Shown piece after piece: positions 37,298 through 45,837 of a stretch of DNA of 64,000 bases (its first letter is position 1; every line of letters begins with the position of its first letter). The notes under the pieces are model-generated. The model did no database searches, was not told the origin of the DNA, and saw only the letters and a list, made by a program, of their open reading frames with translations. Location: positions 310,001-374,000 of the forward strand of contig JAHZKX010000051.1 of assembly GCA_022600195.1 (NCBI GenBank), in the 5' to 3' direction. Made by a program: the position numbers and the translations under genes. This stretch comes from Planctomycetota bacterium (lineage in GTDB: Bacteria; Planctomycetota; Planctomycetia; Planctomycetales; Planctomycetaceae).

Positions 37298-38512
37298 ATG
37301 AAATATGTGCTTGTAATTCCAGATGGTTGTGCGGATGAACCGCAGGCAGAGTTGGGTGGCAAGACCCCATTGCAGGCGGCTCGCATCCCTCACATGGATA
37401 CGATTGTCTCGCAGGGAATTCTAGGGAGAACCGACACTGTGCCGGCATCAATGCCTTCAGGCAGCGATGTGGGAACGATGAGTCTGTTTGGTTACGATCC
37501 TCTGGTTTACCATACCGGGCGTGCTCCTCTCGAAGCGGCCGCTCAGGGAATTGAGCTTGGTCCGCATGACTGGGCGATCCGTTGTAATTTCGTGACCATT
37601 ACGAAAGACAACATGGCGAGCTTTACCGCGTCACAGCTTCCCAATGATGTGGGTGAAGAACTAATCGGTCTGCTTCAGGAAATGACGGCCAATAATGCTC
37701 AATGGGAATTTCACCAGGGAGTCAGTTATCGCAACTTGCTGGTCTACCGGGCACAAAATGCAGAAGACCAGCCTTTTGATTCAGGAACATCGACGACGCC
37801 CCCGCATGATCTAACCGATCAGACAGTCCTGCAAGACCTTCCTTCGGGCAAAGGAAGTGAGCTGTTACTGGACCTGATGGAACGCAGCAAAAAACTGTTC
37901 TTGAAATCAGACAAAAATCAAAAACGTGCAGATGGTCAGCCAGCGGCGACGCAGATCTGGTTATGGGGACAGGGTAGCAGGCCGGCTCTCAAACCCTTTC
38001 AGGAACAGTTTGGTAAATCGGGGGCGGTGATCACAGCCGTCGACTTGTTGCGCGGATTGGGAAGCTTGCTGGGCTGGGATATCATTGAGGTAGAGGGAGC
38101 CACAGGGTATACGGATACAGATTATGCAGCGAAAGGACGTGCAGCGATTGAAACTCTGGAGAAATCAGAATTCGTCGTCGTGCATGTCGAAGCGACTGAT
38201 GAGGCTTCACACGAAGGAGAAGCACAGGAAAAAGTGAAGGCTCTGGAAAACATTGATGAGCATATCGTCGGCCCGGTACACGACTACCTGAAACAGCAAG
38301 GTGAATATCGCATCTTAGTCTGTCCCGATCATCCCACGTTTTTGAGAACAAAGACACATAGCCATGGTTATGTACCCTTCGGAATTTGTGGCACTCAGGT
38401 GCGCCCCGATCAGGCGAAATGCTATGATGAAATCACGGCCAGCGCCAGTAATCTGCTGTTGCCGAAAGGGCATCAACTCATGCCATTCTTTTTCGGAACG
38501 TTGACGAAATAG
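37298..38512 (+). CDS. apgM: Cofactor-independent phosphoglycerate mutase, archaeal ApgM type
   Basis: Interconverts 2- and 3-phosphoglycerate with a phosphoserine intermediate and two metals. The 404 residues match the ApgM group, which is shorter than the bacterial GpmI. Features are LVIPDGCADEP (first metal D), TVPASMPSGSDVGTMSLFGYDP (catalytic serine in G-S-D-V), GRAPLEAAAQGIEL, HVEATDEASHEGE and CPDHPTFLRTKTHSHGYVPFG (metal histidines). ATG 37298 is a confident start. A good terminator follows. Confidence 0.94.
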   Translation: MKYVLVIPDGCADEPQAELGGKTPLQAARIPHMDTIVSQGILGRTDTVPASMPSGSDVGTMSLFGYDPLVYHTGRAPLEAAAQGIELGPHDWAIRCNFVTITKDNMASFTASQLPNDVGEELIGLLQEMTANNAQWEFHQGVSYRNLLVYRAQNAEDQPFDSGTSTTPPHDLTDQTVLQDLPSGKGSELLLDLMERSKKLFLKSDKNQKRADGQPAATQIWLWGQGSRPALKPFQEQFGKSGAVITAVDLLRGLGSLLGWDIIEVEGATGYTDTDYAAKGRAAIETLEKSEFVVVHVEATDEASHEGEAQEKVKALENIDEHIVGPVHDYLKQQGEYRILVCPDHPTFLRTKTHSHGYVPFGICGTQVRPDQAKCYDEITASASNLLLPKGHQLMPFFFGTLTK

Positions 38513-38521
38513 CCCATCCAG

Positions 38522-38564
38522 AAAAAAAGGGTAAGCCCAATAGATTCAGGCTTACCCTTTTTTA
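38522..38564. terminator. Terminator of apgM
   Basis: GGGTAAGCC / GGCTTACCC arms (38529-38537 with 38549-38557) with flanking A and T tracts. It also faces the convergent ferritin-like gene and may serve both. Confidence 0.9.
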
Positions 38565-38580
38565 TTGTGAGGTGATGCTC

Positions 38581-39006
38581 TTATAAAGGCCAGTCACAGA
38601 GAATACGTTCGACTTCTTCTGCATGGCCACTTTCATCGCGGACCATGTCTTCCAGTTGGACGGCCATACCTTTGTCACCAAACTCATCTGCTTCCACAGC
38701 ACGTTTGGTGTAGCCTATTGTAGCAGCTCTTTCAGCTACCAATACAGCTTCCAGCATTTCTCGATTCGTACTTGCCTCGGCTACTTTCGTGGGAACAGTG
38801 GTTGGTTCTCCTCCCAATGCCACAATTTTATTTGCCAGATATTGGGCGTGCATTTGCTCGTCAGGTACTTCTGCAAGGAAAAACTGTGTCAACTGTGGTC
38901 GATACGGCCCCGTGGCTTTCGCAGCATAAGTAGTATATTGAATAATGGCAGATAGCTCGTTCGCCAGATCCTGATTCAGATTAGCTATCATCGTTTCCTT
39001 GTCCAT
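38581..39006 (-). CDS. Ferritin-like four-helix protein (bacterioferritin/Dps-like)
   Basis: 141 residues predicted as a four-helix bundle with carboxylate/histidine iron ligands: E17 in NELSAIIQY, an E-x-x-M-H-A motif in VPDEQMHAQY, an E in helix 3 (VLVAERAATIGY) and the final E-x2-H-like motif GHAEEVERIL. It could store iron or protect against oxidative stress. AGGAG precedes the ATG. Its relation to true Bfr (heme methionine) is not clear. Confidence 0.82.
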   Translation of the reverse strand: MDKETMIANLNQDLANELSAIIQYTTYAAKATGPYRPQLTQFFLAEVPDEQMHAQYLANKIVALGGEPTTVPTKVAEASTNREMLEAVLVAERAATIGYTKRAVEADEFGDKGMAVQLEDMVRDESGHAEEVERILCDWPL

Positions 39007-39395
39007 CGTTTTCTCCTGAAGTTTGAAAATAAGGTCGATCTGTGATCTACTTATCAGTAGTTGTGATCATGTTTTATCGTTTAAGGAAAACATTCGATTA
39101 CGCGAATTATACAGCATTGAGAAGCGGAATAAAATGCAACGTTGTGATCTGGGAAGAAGCAGAGTGATAGGGCTGAGCGGAACGCCTCTTTTTCAAAATT
39201 TGTTCATGCCGCAATCAGTGAACAATCCCAATCTTCCGGCAATCAACCTTTGAATCAGGCAGGTTGTGTAGAATTTCGGGGTTCTTTTTGAGTGGGTCAT
39301 GGACTATGATTATGTTTAGCGTGTTTTACAAGTTATCTTGATCACGTGCATAATTTGAGTGTTAACCATTTCTTGATATCAACGGGGAGAATTAA
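39007..39395. other. Intergenic region
   Basis: About 390 bp between divergent genes with no supported gene. An AACAATCCCAATC tract and several A/T tracts are present, and the end carries GGGGAGA for the next gene. Confidence 0.4.
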
Positions 39396-39755
39396 GTGTC
39401 TGACTGGGTTGAACCTCTGGGAATGAGAATTCTCATTCGTAAAGATGAAAGTCGGCAGACGACAAAGGGAGGGATTGTACTTCCTGATAAAGCGGAGATT
39501 CCAAACATTACCGGACGCGTAGTGGAAATCAGCGTGCAAATTGAGCGGGATGATGATTTTCCGATCAAAAAATACGACAAAGTACTCTTCAATCCCAGTG
39601 ATGCCATTCCCGTGGATTTTGAACCGGATAATGTGTTATTCGTTGTACCGATCGAAGATGTGGTTGCCGTCTTTCGTCGAGGCGAATCGAAAAGTGATGA
39701 ATTGTTTTCTGCAGAAGAACAAGACATAGAAGATCCCGATGAATGGGAAGAATGA
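39396..39755 (+). CDS. GroES-like co-chaperonin, solitary copy with acidic tail
   Basis: 119 residues of the Cpn10 fold. PLGMRILIRKDESRQTTKGGIVLPDKAE covers the mobile-loop region, and KYDKVLFNPSDAIPVDFE and LFVVPIEDVVAVF follow. The C-terminus is acidic (SKSDELFSAEEQDIEDPDEWEE) and not usual for GroES. It starts with GTG after GGGGAG. No groEL is adjacent, so it is probably an extra paralogue. The mobile-loop sequence lacks the canonical IVL motif at the expected place, though GGIVLPD is present. Confidence 0.8.
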   Translation: MSDWVEPLGMRILIRKDESRQTTKGGIVLPDKAEIPNITGRVVEISVQIERDDDFPIKKYDKVLFNPSDAIPVDFEPDNVLFVVPIEDVVAVFRRGESKSDELFSAEEQDIEDPDEWEE

Positions 39756-39812
39756 CGGGTGCTGGTAAGTGTCATCTTCGGTCCATTTCGGTGATTGATC
39801 TGCGTGTATGTT

Positions 39813-40913
39813 CTAACTGGTTTTGTTCGTCACGTTAATTTCTTCCACCAGGCTGGCACGTTGATATCCTTCTGGGATTGTGTCCAGGTTTCGGTAAGCG
39901 ACCAGTTCCGCGACGATACTCAGAGCAATTTCTGGAACGGTCTGAGAGCCGATGTCGAAACCGAGGGGTGCATGAACCTTTGCCAGTGCCTCGCGTGGTG
40001 TACCCGAACGTAGCAGGTCTTCGAAGATCAACTTGACTTTTCGCCTGCTGCCAATCATGCCGATGTATCGTGCAGGCGATTCTGCCAGATGTCCCAACGC
40101 TTCTTCATCATGATTATGTCCGCGTGTGACAATGATAATGAAAGTGTCCCGGTTGACAGAAAAATCAGAGAGAGCCATATCGAAGCTTCCGACGATCAAT
40201 TGCTTTGCAGTGGGGAAGCGTTCAGAATTACAGAATTCCTGACGGTCATCGACGGCAATGATTTCAAACCCAACGTCGTTTGCGAGTTCTGCTACTTTCT
40301 GGCCAATATGTCCACAACCAACGACTACCAATTGGCATGTTTGATGAAAGGTCAGGTAGGCGATGTTAGAACTGACATAGGGTCTTGGTCGGTTTTGGAT
40401 CGGTTTGAGCCCATTCCATAAATGTGCCGGTGGTTCCTGCTGGCCCCGCCAGGCAACAATTTTGGAATTCGCATCAATCAAATACCGGTCTGATTCACTA
40501 CCACCTCCCTCGGCCTCCGGTTTAATGACGATGGCTTCCGTGCAGCCCTGATCACCTGCCAATAGTTGCTGCAGGGCTTTGAAGTATTGCAAATCTTCCT
40601 CTGTTGTGATGGGATCCACAAGCACTTTCATGCGTCCACCACAAATCAGCCCATCGTCCCAGCCGTAGTCATTGTCGAGTTGGAAGGTCATGATTTCGGG
40701 TGCAGCAGCATCAATCAGTCGCAAGGCGCGCCGTTTGACCTCAGCTTCGACACAGCCTCCTCCCAGTGTTCCGATCTGAGAACCATCGCGAAAGATGAGC
40801 ATTGCAGCCCCTGGTTTTTGAGGGGTCGATCCGCGTGTTTCTACCAGACAGGTATAGCAAACGGGCTGATTCTGTTGGACTGCTTTTTCCAGTTCCAGTA
40901 ATAAATTACGCAT
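39813..40913 (-). CDS. XdhC/CoxI-family molybdoenzyme accessory protein
   Basis: 366 residues. Members insert or protect a sulfurated molybdenum cofactor for xanthine dehydrogenase-type enzymes. The N-terminal XdhC domain (TRGSTPQKPGAAMLIF, GTLGGGCVEAEVKRRA) and C-terminal Rossmann-type domain (LVVVGCGHIGQKVAELA, and IGMIGSRRK) are both present. No xdhA/B or coxL genes are visible. It is 11 bp downstream of the EboE-like gene, and the two are probably co-transcribed. Confidence 0.85.
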   Translation of the reverse strand: MRNLLLELEKAVQQNQPVCYTCLVETRGSTPQKPGAAMLIFRDGSQIGTLGGGCVEAEVKRRALRLIDAAAPEIMTFQLDNDYGWDDGLICGGRMKVLVDPITTEEDLQYFKALQQLLAGDQGCTEAIVIKPEAEGGGSESDRYLIDANSKIVAWRGQQEPPAHLWNGLKPIQNRPRPYVSSNIAYLTFHQTCQLVVVGCGHIGQKVAELANDVGFEIIAVDDRQEFCNSERFPTAKQLIVGSFDMALSDFSVNRDTFIIIVTRGHNHDEEALGHLAESPARYIGMIGSRRKVKLIFEDLLRSGTPREALAKVHAPLGFDIGSQTVPEIALSIVAELVAYRNLDTIPEGYQRASLVEEINVTNKTS

Positions 40914-40924
40914 GGTTGATTACT

Positions 40925-42103
40925 TTAGTCAATTTCTGAGAGCGTTTTCAAGAGTTTTTGGGCCGCCTGCAGCTCGCGCGTTAATCCTTCGACCAGTGTC
41001 GGCTTCTGATCGTCGGGTAAGACTTCCCAAGTGTAGGTTTCCACTTCCAGATGTGGTGCATAATCGAGTTCTTTAACAGTCGCCAGAGCATGCCTCAATT
41101 CTTGATAAGTCGTTCCCAATGGTCCCAGGGAGACGGCATCAATGGGCACATGAAAATGAACCCGCAATTTTTTTGTATCTTTGATACGGGGATCGGGAGC
41201 CAATAAAAATTTGCGGGTTAAATCCACAATCCGATAAAGGTCCCCATTTTTTAAAGATCCAATTGTTTGATGCAAATAGCGAGGTTCAGCATATTGTGCG
41301 AGCTGTATTCGCCCGGCTTCATTTTCCCACGGATTGGTAAGTTCGATGGCGTTCGAGATGTGAATTTTATTGATTCGTATTTCGGCGTGTGTGATTTGCC
41401 GGATCGAGCCGGGAATATCTTCAAATTCAACAGCCTGATGGCAGATATCATAGCAGGCTCCCAAATATTCTCTGACGATCCCCAGTAATTGTTTTTTTGC
41501 AGCCCTTTCATACAATCGTTCGAAAAACACAATCAGTTCATGTGTGAATTCAATCACGCAAAAGGGCTCTGGCTCGATTGCCAGGCGAATGGTTCTGCCG
41601 GTTTCCTCTTTCAACGCATTGAGAAACGTTGCCAGCTCGATTAATTGTTCAACGCACGTTTCGCTGAAATCAGCGGCATGTTCAAATTGTTTGAATCCCA
41701 GCGGTACCGTAGAGATACTGCCTTCCGTATCTTCAGGCAACAATGCGGCAAGAACTCGTGCACAACCTTTCGTGTATTCCAGCCTTTCCGGGTCCGACCA
41801 GTCTGGCAAATACACATTTTCTTTTACCCGATCGCTGTGAAAGTTTCCAAAGGGAAATGCATTCAACGTGTAACAGGTCAAATTTCGTTTGTGAATTTCT
41901 TCTGCAAAGCGGATGTGTCCATCCGGCGTGGCGAGAATCTCTTTAATGACAGGCTCCGCCAACCAGAGACCAGCGGCAAGCGGGGCGCCTAACTGTTGTT
42001 GAATCGGAATCGTAAACTCGTCGAGTTTTTGTAAGATTTCTGCAACGGTCAAACCTGGATGCACATTAGTGCAATAACTCAAAGGCAATGAATTCAGCGT
42101 CAT
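40925..42103 (-). CDS. eboE: EboE-like TIM-barrel protein (metabolite traffic protein)
   Basis: 392 residues resembling EboE of the Ebo cluster. It opens with SYCTNVHPGLTVAEILQKL. CYTLNAFPFGNFHSDRVKENVYLPDW and RVLAALLPEDTEGSISTVPL follow, then LAIEPEPF, and GACYDICHQAVEFE gives metal-type residues. The Ebo proteins move or process a precursor in cyanobacteria and others. Here the remaining ebo genes are missing, and it precedes an XdhC gene. Start ATG 42103 after GAGGAAG. The assignment to EboE is from motif memory. Confidence 0.75.
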   Translation of the reverse strand: MTLNSLPLSYCTNVHPGLTVAEILQKLDEFTIPIQQQLGAPLAAGLWLAEPVIKEILATPDGHIRFAEEIHKRNLTCYTLNAFPFGNFHSDRVKENVYLPDWSDPERLEYTKGCARVLAALLPEDTEGSISTVPLGFKQFEHAADFSETCVEQLIELATFLNALKEETGRTIRLAIEPEPFCVIEFTHELIVFFERLYERAAKKQLLGIVREYLGACYDICHQAVEFEDIPGSIRQITHAEIRINKIHISNAIELTNPWENEAGRIQLAQYAEPRYLHQTIGSLKNGDLYRIVDLTRKFLLAPDPRIKDTKKLRVHFHVPIDAVSLGPLGTTYQELRHALATVKELDYAPHLEVETYTWEVLPDDQKPTLVEGLTRELQAAQKLLKTLSEID

Positions 42104-42428
42104 AAAACTTCCTCAGAGGGCCTCATCTCGGTAGTTTGCAGATAGTTTATCAAAGGAAATGGTTTACGAACGACTTCAATCATAACCGAGTCAAATCTGC
42201 GGACTACCTGTGAATGACATTTCCCGAAAAGATTCAGGTTGTGCATCAAAAATTCTCACGAAGTCAACTTGTGTTAACTTGTAAGTTTAGCGACGATAAC
42301 CACTACATACCTGCATGAAAACAGACAAAAATGGGTTTCTCTCAAACTCTATGAGAAACTTTTTGTTATGCTGCGTGTTTAGTACAAGCGGGTAATACAC
42401 CCCCGAAGATGGGAGTCTGAATTCAGTC
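42104..42428. other. Divergent region upstream of the ECF sigma gene
   Basis: About 325 bp between the EboE-like gene and the ECF sigma gene. It holds the hairpin at 42335-42364 and an ECF-like -35/-10 pair. See findings. Confidence 0.5.
42335..42364 (+). terminator. Terminator-like hairpin within the sigma gene leader
   Basis: GTTTCTC (42335-42341) pairs with GAGAAAC (42353-42359) followed by five T, about 65 nt before the sigma factor start. It could attenuate, or belong to an upstream transcript. Confidence 0.45.
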
Positions 42429-43046
42429 GTGGTTACTACGGAAATCTTGAACTCACCTTATTTGCGAGATCCTGACGTGCAATTGATGTTGCGCGCCAAG
42501 GAAGGAGATGAAGGTGCGTTCACTGAGCTGGTAGCCGCCTATCAGGACCGTATTGTCGGAATATTTTGTCATCTATTGCGAAATCAGGAAGCAGCGGAAG
42601 ATCTGGCCCAGGAAGTATTTTTGCGGATCTATCGATCGCGTGCGAAATATGAACCCAAGGCCAAATTTTCCACCTGGCTATTTCGGATTGCCAATAATCT
42701 GGCCAGCAACCTGCGAAGAAATAAAGGGCGACGGAAAGAAGTCAATCTCAATCCACACGATACAGGTCCTTTGGGTATCAGACCAGAAGAGCAGTTATTG
42801 ATGGAGAAATCGGGATTGATGCCAGCCCGGCAGGCTGGTCTGAAAGAGACTCAGGCGGTTGTTCGTCAGGCACTGGAGACACTCAATGAGCGACAACAGA
42901 TGGCGGTGCTGTTGCATAAGTTTGAAGGCATGAGTTACGCAGATATCGGAATTGCCATGAAGCTGTCCGAAGCGGCTGTGAAATCATTGTTGTCAAGAGC
43001 CCGGGAAAATTTACGGGTTCAACTCGAAAAGCATATTAACGGTTAA
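42429..43046 (+). CDS. ECF-family RNA polymerase sigma factor
   Basis: 205 residues. Region 2 is DEGAFTELVAAYQDRIVGIFCHLL with LAQEVFLRIYRS and FSTWLFRIANNLASNLRR (-10 recognition). Region 4 is QALETLNERQQMAVLLHKFEGMSYADIGIAMKLSEAAVKSLLSRAREN, a helix-turn-helix for the -35 box. It starts with GTG. The downstream anti-sigma-like gene lies 30 bp away, as expected for an ECF sigma/anti-sigma pair. Confidence 0.93.
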   Translation: MVTTEILNSPYLRDPDVQLMLRAKEGDEGAFTELVAAYQDRIVGIFCHLLRNQEAAEDLAQEVFLRIYRSRAKYEPKAKFSTWLFRIANNLASNLRRNKGRRKEVNLNPHDTGPLGIRPEEQLLMEKSGLMPARQAGLKETQAVVRQALETLNERQQMAVLLHKFEGMSYADIGIAMKLSEAAVKSLLSRARENLRVQLEKHING

Positions 43047-43076
43047 GTCGAAACAAATTTCTGATAGAGTCCTCAG

Positions 43077-43607
43077 ATGAAAAAAGAGCAGAAAGAACAG
43101 GAACTCGAAAAGCTGGTTGCTTATCTCGATGGCGAGGTCAGCGAACAGGAAGCGATTGAAGTGGAGCAGTCACTTTCGCGCGATGAAGAAGTGCGCGTGC
43201 GCGTGGACTCTCTGGAACGGACCTGGCAATTGTTGGACAGACTTCCCATTGCGAAAGCCTCGGAGGAGTTCACGAATAATACGCTCTCCACGATCAAAAC
43301 CATTCAGTTGGAAGCGCAGGCTTTAGAAGACCAGAACCGGTCTGGTTTTTCGATGAGTAAAAAAACGCAAGAGCAACTTCGTAAAGCGACTGTCGCTGGA
43401 GGCTGGATCATTGGTTTGGCATGCTCAATTTTCTTCGGATATATGATTACCAATCAATGGGTTCCAGAAGAGTCGGAACCCTTGCTTTCAGAGTTATCGT
43501 TTATCGAGAACCTGGATACCTATTCGGAAGTACAAAGCCTGGAATTTTTGGAAGAGTTGCAGCATTCAGGAACATTCAATGAAACCGCGCAGCAGAAAAG
43601 TAGATAA
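43077..43607 (+). CDS. Anti-sigma factor-like membrane protein
   Basis: 176 residues. The N-terminus is a helical domain typical of membrane anti-sigma factors (LEKLVAYLDGEVSEQEAIEVEQSLSRDEEV), without the ZAS cysteines. A helix near 105-123 (GGWIIGLACSIFFGYMI) spans the membrane. The C-terminal about 50 residues would be outside. It probably sequesters the sigma factor just upstream. Its end overlaps the next gene by 29 bp. Confidence 0.8.
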   Translation: MKKEQKEQELEKLVAYLDGEVSEQEAIEVEQSLSRDEEVRVRVDSLERTWQLLDRLPIAKASEEFTNNTLSTIKTIQLEAQALEDQNRSGFSMSKKTQEQLRKATVAGGWIIGLACSIFFGYMITNQWVPEESEPLLSELSFIENLDTYSEVQSLEFLEELQHSGTFNETAQQKSR

Positions 43608-44889
43608 GAGGCAATCCGACAGAGCTTCTGAGGCTGTAAGCCGGGAATCGGCTTTGTGGCCTGTATTGTTGCGCGCCGTAGGTCTTGGTGTGGGAACGGT
43701 TCTCTTTGTGATGATCTTGTTGGGAGCAACGGGTCAGGATGAAGATCGCGCAGGCACGAACCGCAAAAAAATAGAATCCATGACATCGTCAGAACGTGCA
43801 CAGTTAAAACGCAATTACGAAAAGTTTCAAAAGCTGTCTGCTCAGGACAAACAGCGATTTCGAGAAATTCATGCAGCGACGCGGAATCAGCCAGAATTGA
43901 ATCAGGTCATGCGTTCTTATTGTAACTGGGTGAAAACGTTGTCTCCCTGGGAGCAGGAAGATTTGCGCAACGCGAAAACCCCACAGGAGCGAATGGATTT
44001 GATTCGCAAATTCCGTTCTCATGGCAATCAAGCAAATCGCCGCGGTAGTCGATCTGATTATTTTATTTTAAGAATGCTAGAGATCAATTTTCGAGATCCG
44101 CGCATGATGTTTCTCTTGAGGAATTCGACGCTACCGCCGGATCTCTATAAAGAAGTGATCGATCTTATTGAGCGAAGCCTGCCGCGTTCGGTGGAATATC
44201 CCAAGCCGAAAGAGTCATTATCTGAATTTGAGCGTTCTCTGGCTGTTTTAAAAACAGCGACAGCACTGAATCATCCTAAAGAACAAGAGAACCAAAACGG
44301 ATCCACCTGGCTTTCCGCAGATGTCAGAAAAGGAATTTTCGAACTGTGGAATGAAAATAAATTTTTGTTCCGAGATTCAGGCGAGCAACGCAAGCCAAGA
44401 CCGATTCCCCGCGAAGAAAATCAACAAAAGATGTTATCAATCTTTTTGGCGAAAGGGTTAATTAATCAGTTAGTCAAATCTGTCAAACAAGACCTGGATC
44501 AGCACAGCCCGTCTGATGATGCACTGCAGAAATTTTTTGAGACGGGATTAGATACCAAAGCCAAAGATTACCTGATGAAGTATCCACCAGATGAAATGCA
44601 GGATAAATTGAAGTATCTCTACTTACAGAAAAATCAACCTGCAGAGGTCAGAAAAATAATTAAGGTAAAATCGGCAGAGTTCAATACTTTGGTTCCCCAA
44701 TTATTTCGTGGGATCAATATGAAAGGACCCGGCTTTGATAATCCGTTCAAGCGTGGAAGCAAAGACCGGATGCAGAATATGAAAGATCGCCGCAAGAATG
44801 GTCCCCAAGATCGTGGAGACCGTCCTTCTCGCGAGCGAAAACCGGGTCAAGGACCTCTTGGCAAACCGCGAAAACGTCCTGATGCTTGA
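43579..44889 (+). CDS. Membrane protein of the ECF operon with a long helical domain
   Basis: 436 residues. The basic N-terminus is followed by one transmembrane segment (about 29-48, LLRAVGLGVGTVLFVMILLG). A long, mostly helical, charged external domain follows, with DUF3106-like pieces (SERAQLKRNYEKFQKLSAQDKQRFREIHAATR and LSPWEQEDLRNAKTPQERMDLIRKF). The C-terminus is Pro/Arg-rich. The 29-bp overlap with the anti-sigma gene suggests translational coupling. Its function is unknown, perhaps a stress-sensing partner. Confidence 0.75.
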   Translation: MKPRSRKVDKRQSDRASEAVSRESALWPVLLRAVGLGVGTVLFVMILLGATGQDEDRAGTNRKKIESMTSSERAQLKRNYEKFQKLSAQDKQRFREIHAATRNQPELNQVMRSYCNWVKTLSPWEQEDLRNAKTPQERMDLIRKFRSHGNQANRRGSRSDYFILRMLEINFRDPRMMFLLRNSTLPPDLYKEVIDLIERSLPRSVEYPKPKESLSEFERSLAVLKTATALNHPKEQENQNGSTWLSADVRKGIFELWNENKFLFRDSGEQRKPRPIPREENQQKMLSIFLAKGLINQLVKSVKQDLDQHSPSDDALQKFFETGLDTKAKDYLMKYPPDEMQDKLKYLYLQKNQPAEVRKIIKVKSAEFNTLVPQLFRGINMKGPGFDNPFKRGSKDRMQNMKDRRKNGPQDRGDRPSRERKPGQGPLGKPRKRPDA

Positions 44890-45026
44890 AAAGCAGGGCG
44901 AAATCCTGTCTCATAGGGCCTGACACAAGATCAGAAACCCACCCATCATCCGTACGATTTTGCGCATTCTAATATGATGTGTATAATTTTCCGGTTGCTA
45001 TCTTTCATTGAAACAGGAGCAATTCC

Positions 45027-45761
45027 ATGTTGCGGTTCCTAGTATCAGCCAGTCTGTTGACAGGACTTATGTTGTTTTCATTCGCTGAAATTCAATCTCT
45101 TGGGGCCCAGGATCCCGCGCCTCTGAAAACACTCAAAAAAGGAGAGGTTCCGCAGAAAATGCAGGGACTACCTTTGCTGTTTCACGAAAATTTTGAATCG
45201 GGAAATTCCAAACATTGGGAGCCTACGGACGACAAAGCCTGGAAAGTCATTCATCAGGGAGACAACCACGCTTTCAGTCTCATCAAGAAAAAAAGTAATT
45301 ATAAACCACCGGTTCGCTCGCCTTATAATCGTGCGTTATTGAAAAATATTTCGGTTAGTGATTTCCTGTTGGATGTGAAATTACAGTCTACGATTCCCGA
45401 TTATGGACATCGATCTTTATGCCTGTTTTTTGGATACCAGGATAACGCTCATTTTTATTATGTGCATTTCGGAAAAAAGATGGATGATCACGCCAACCAG
45501 ATTTTTATTGTTAATGGTAAACCTCGTACCAAGATTTCTACAAAGACCACCGCCGGTACGAACTGGGATGATGAATGGCATCACGCGCGTGTTGTTCGCG
45601 ATACCAAATCTGGTTCCATCAAAATATATTTTGATGATATGCAGGAGCCGGTCATGACAGCGAATGACAAAACATTTTTATCGGGACGAGTGGGGATTGG
45701 TTCGTTCGACGATACCGGCAATTTTGATGAGATTCTCCTGTTCGGTAAAAAAGTCGAATAA
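45027..45761 (+). CDS. Secreted LamG/DUF1080-like beta-sandwich protein
   Basis: 244 residues with a signal peptide (about 1-28, ending at LGAQ). A concanavalin-like sandwich is suggested by FHENFESGNSKHWEPTDDKAWK at the start and WHHARVVRDTKSGSIKIYFDDMQEPV near 190, with GRVGIGSFDDTGNFDEI at the end. This is the 3-keto-disaccharide hydrolase (DUF1080)-like layout of planctomycetes, so it might act on or bind a carbohydrate. A hydrolase gene follows after 76 bp. Confidence 0.72.
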   Translation: MLRFLVSASLLTGLMLFSFAEIQSLGAQDPAPLKTLKKGEVPQKMQGLPLLFHENFESGNSKHWEPTDDKAWKVIHQGDNHAFSLIKKKSNYKPPVRSPYNRALLKNISVSDFLLDVKLQSTIPDYGHRSLCLFFGYQDNAHFYYVHFGKKMDDHANQIFIVNGKPRTKISTKTTAGTNWDDEWHHARVVRDTKSGSIKIYFDDMQEPVMTANDKTFLSGRVGIGSFDDTGNFDEILLFGKKVE

Positions 45762-45837
45762 ACACGGCATCAAACGATACGAACTTATTTGTCATAGAAA
45801 ATCACCGGTTTCACTTTCACCGATCAGGATCAGAATA

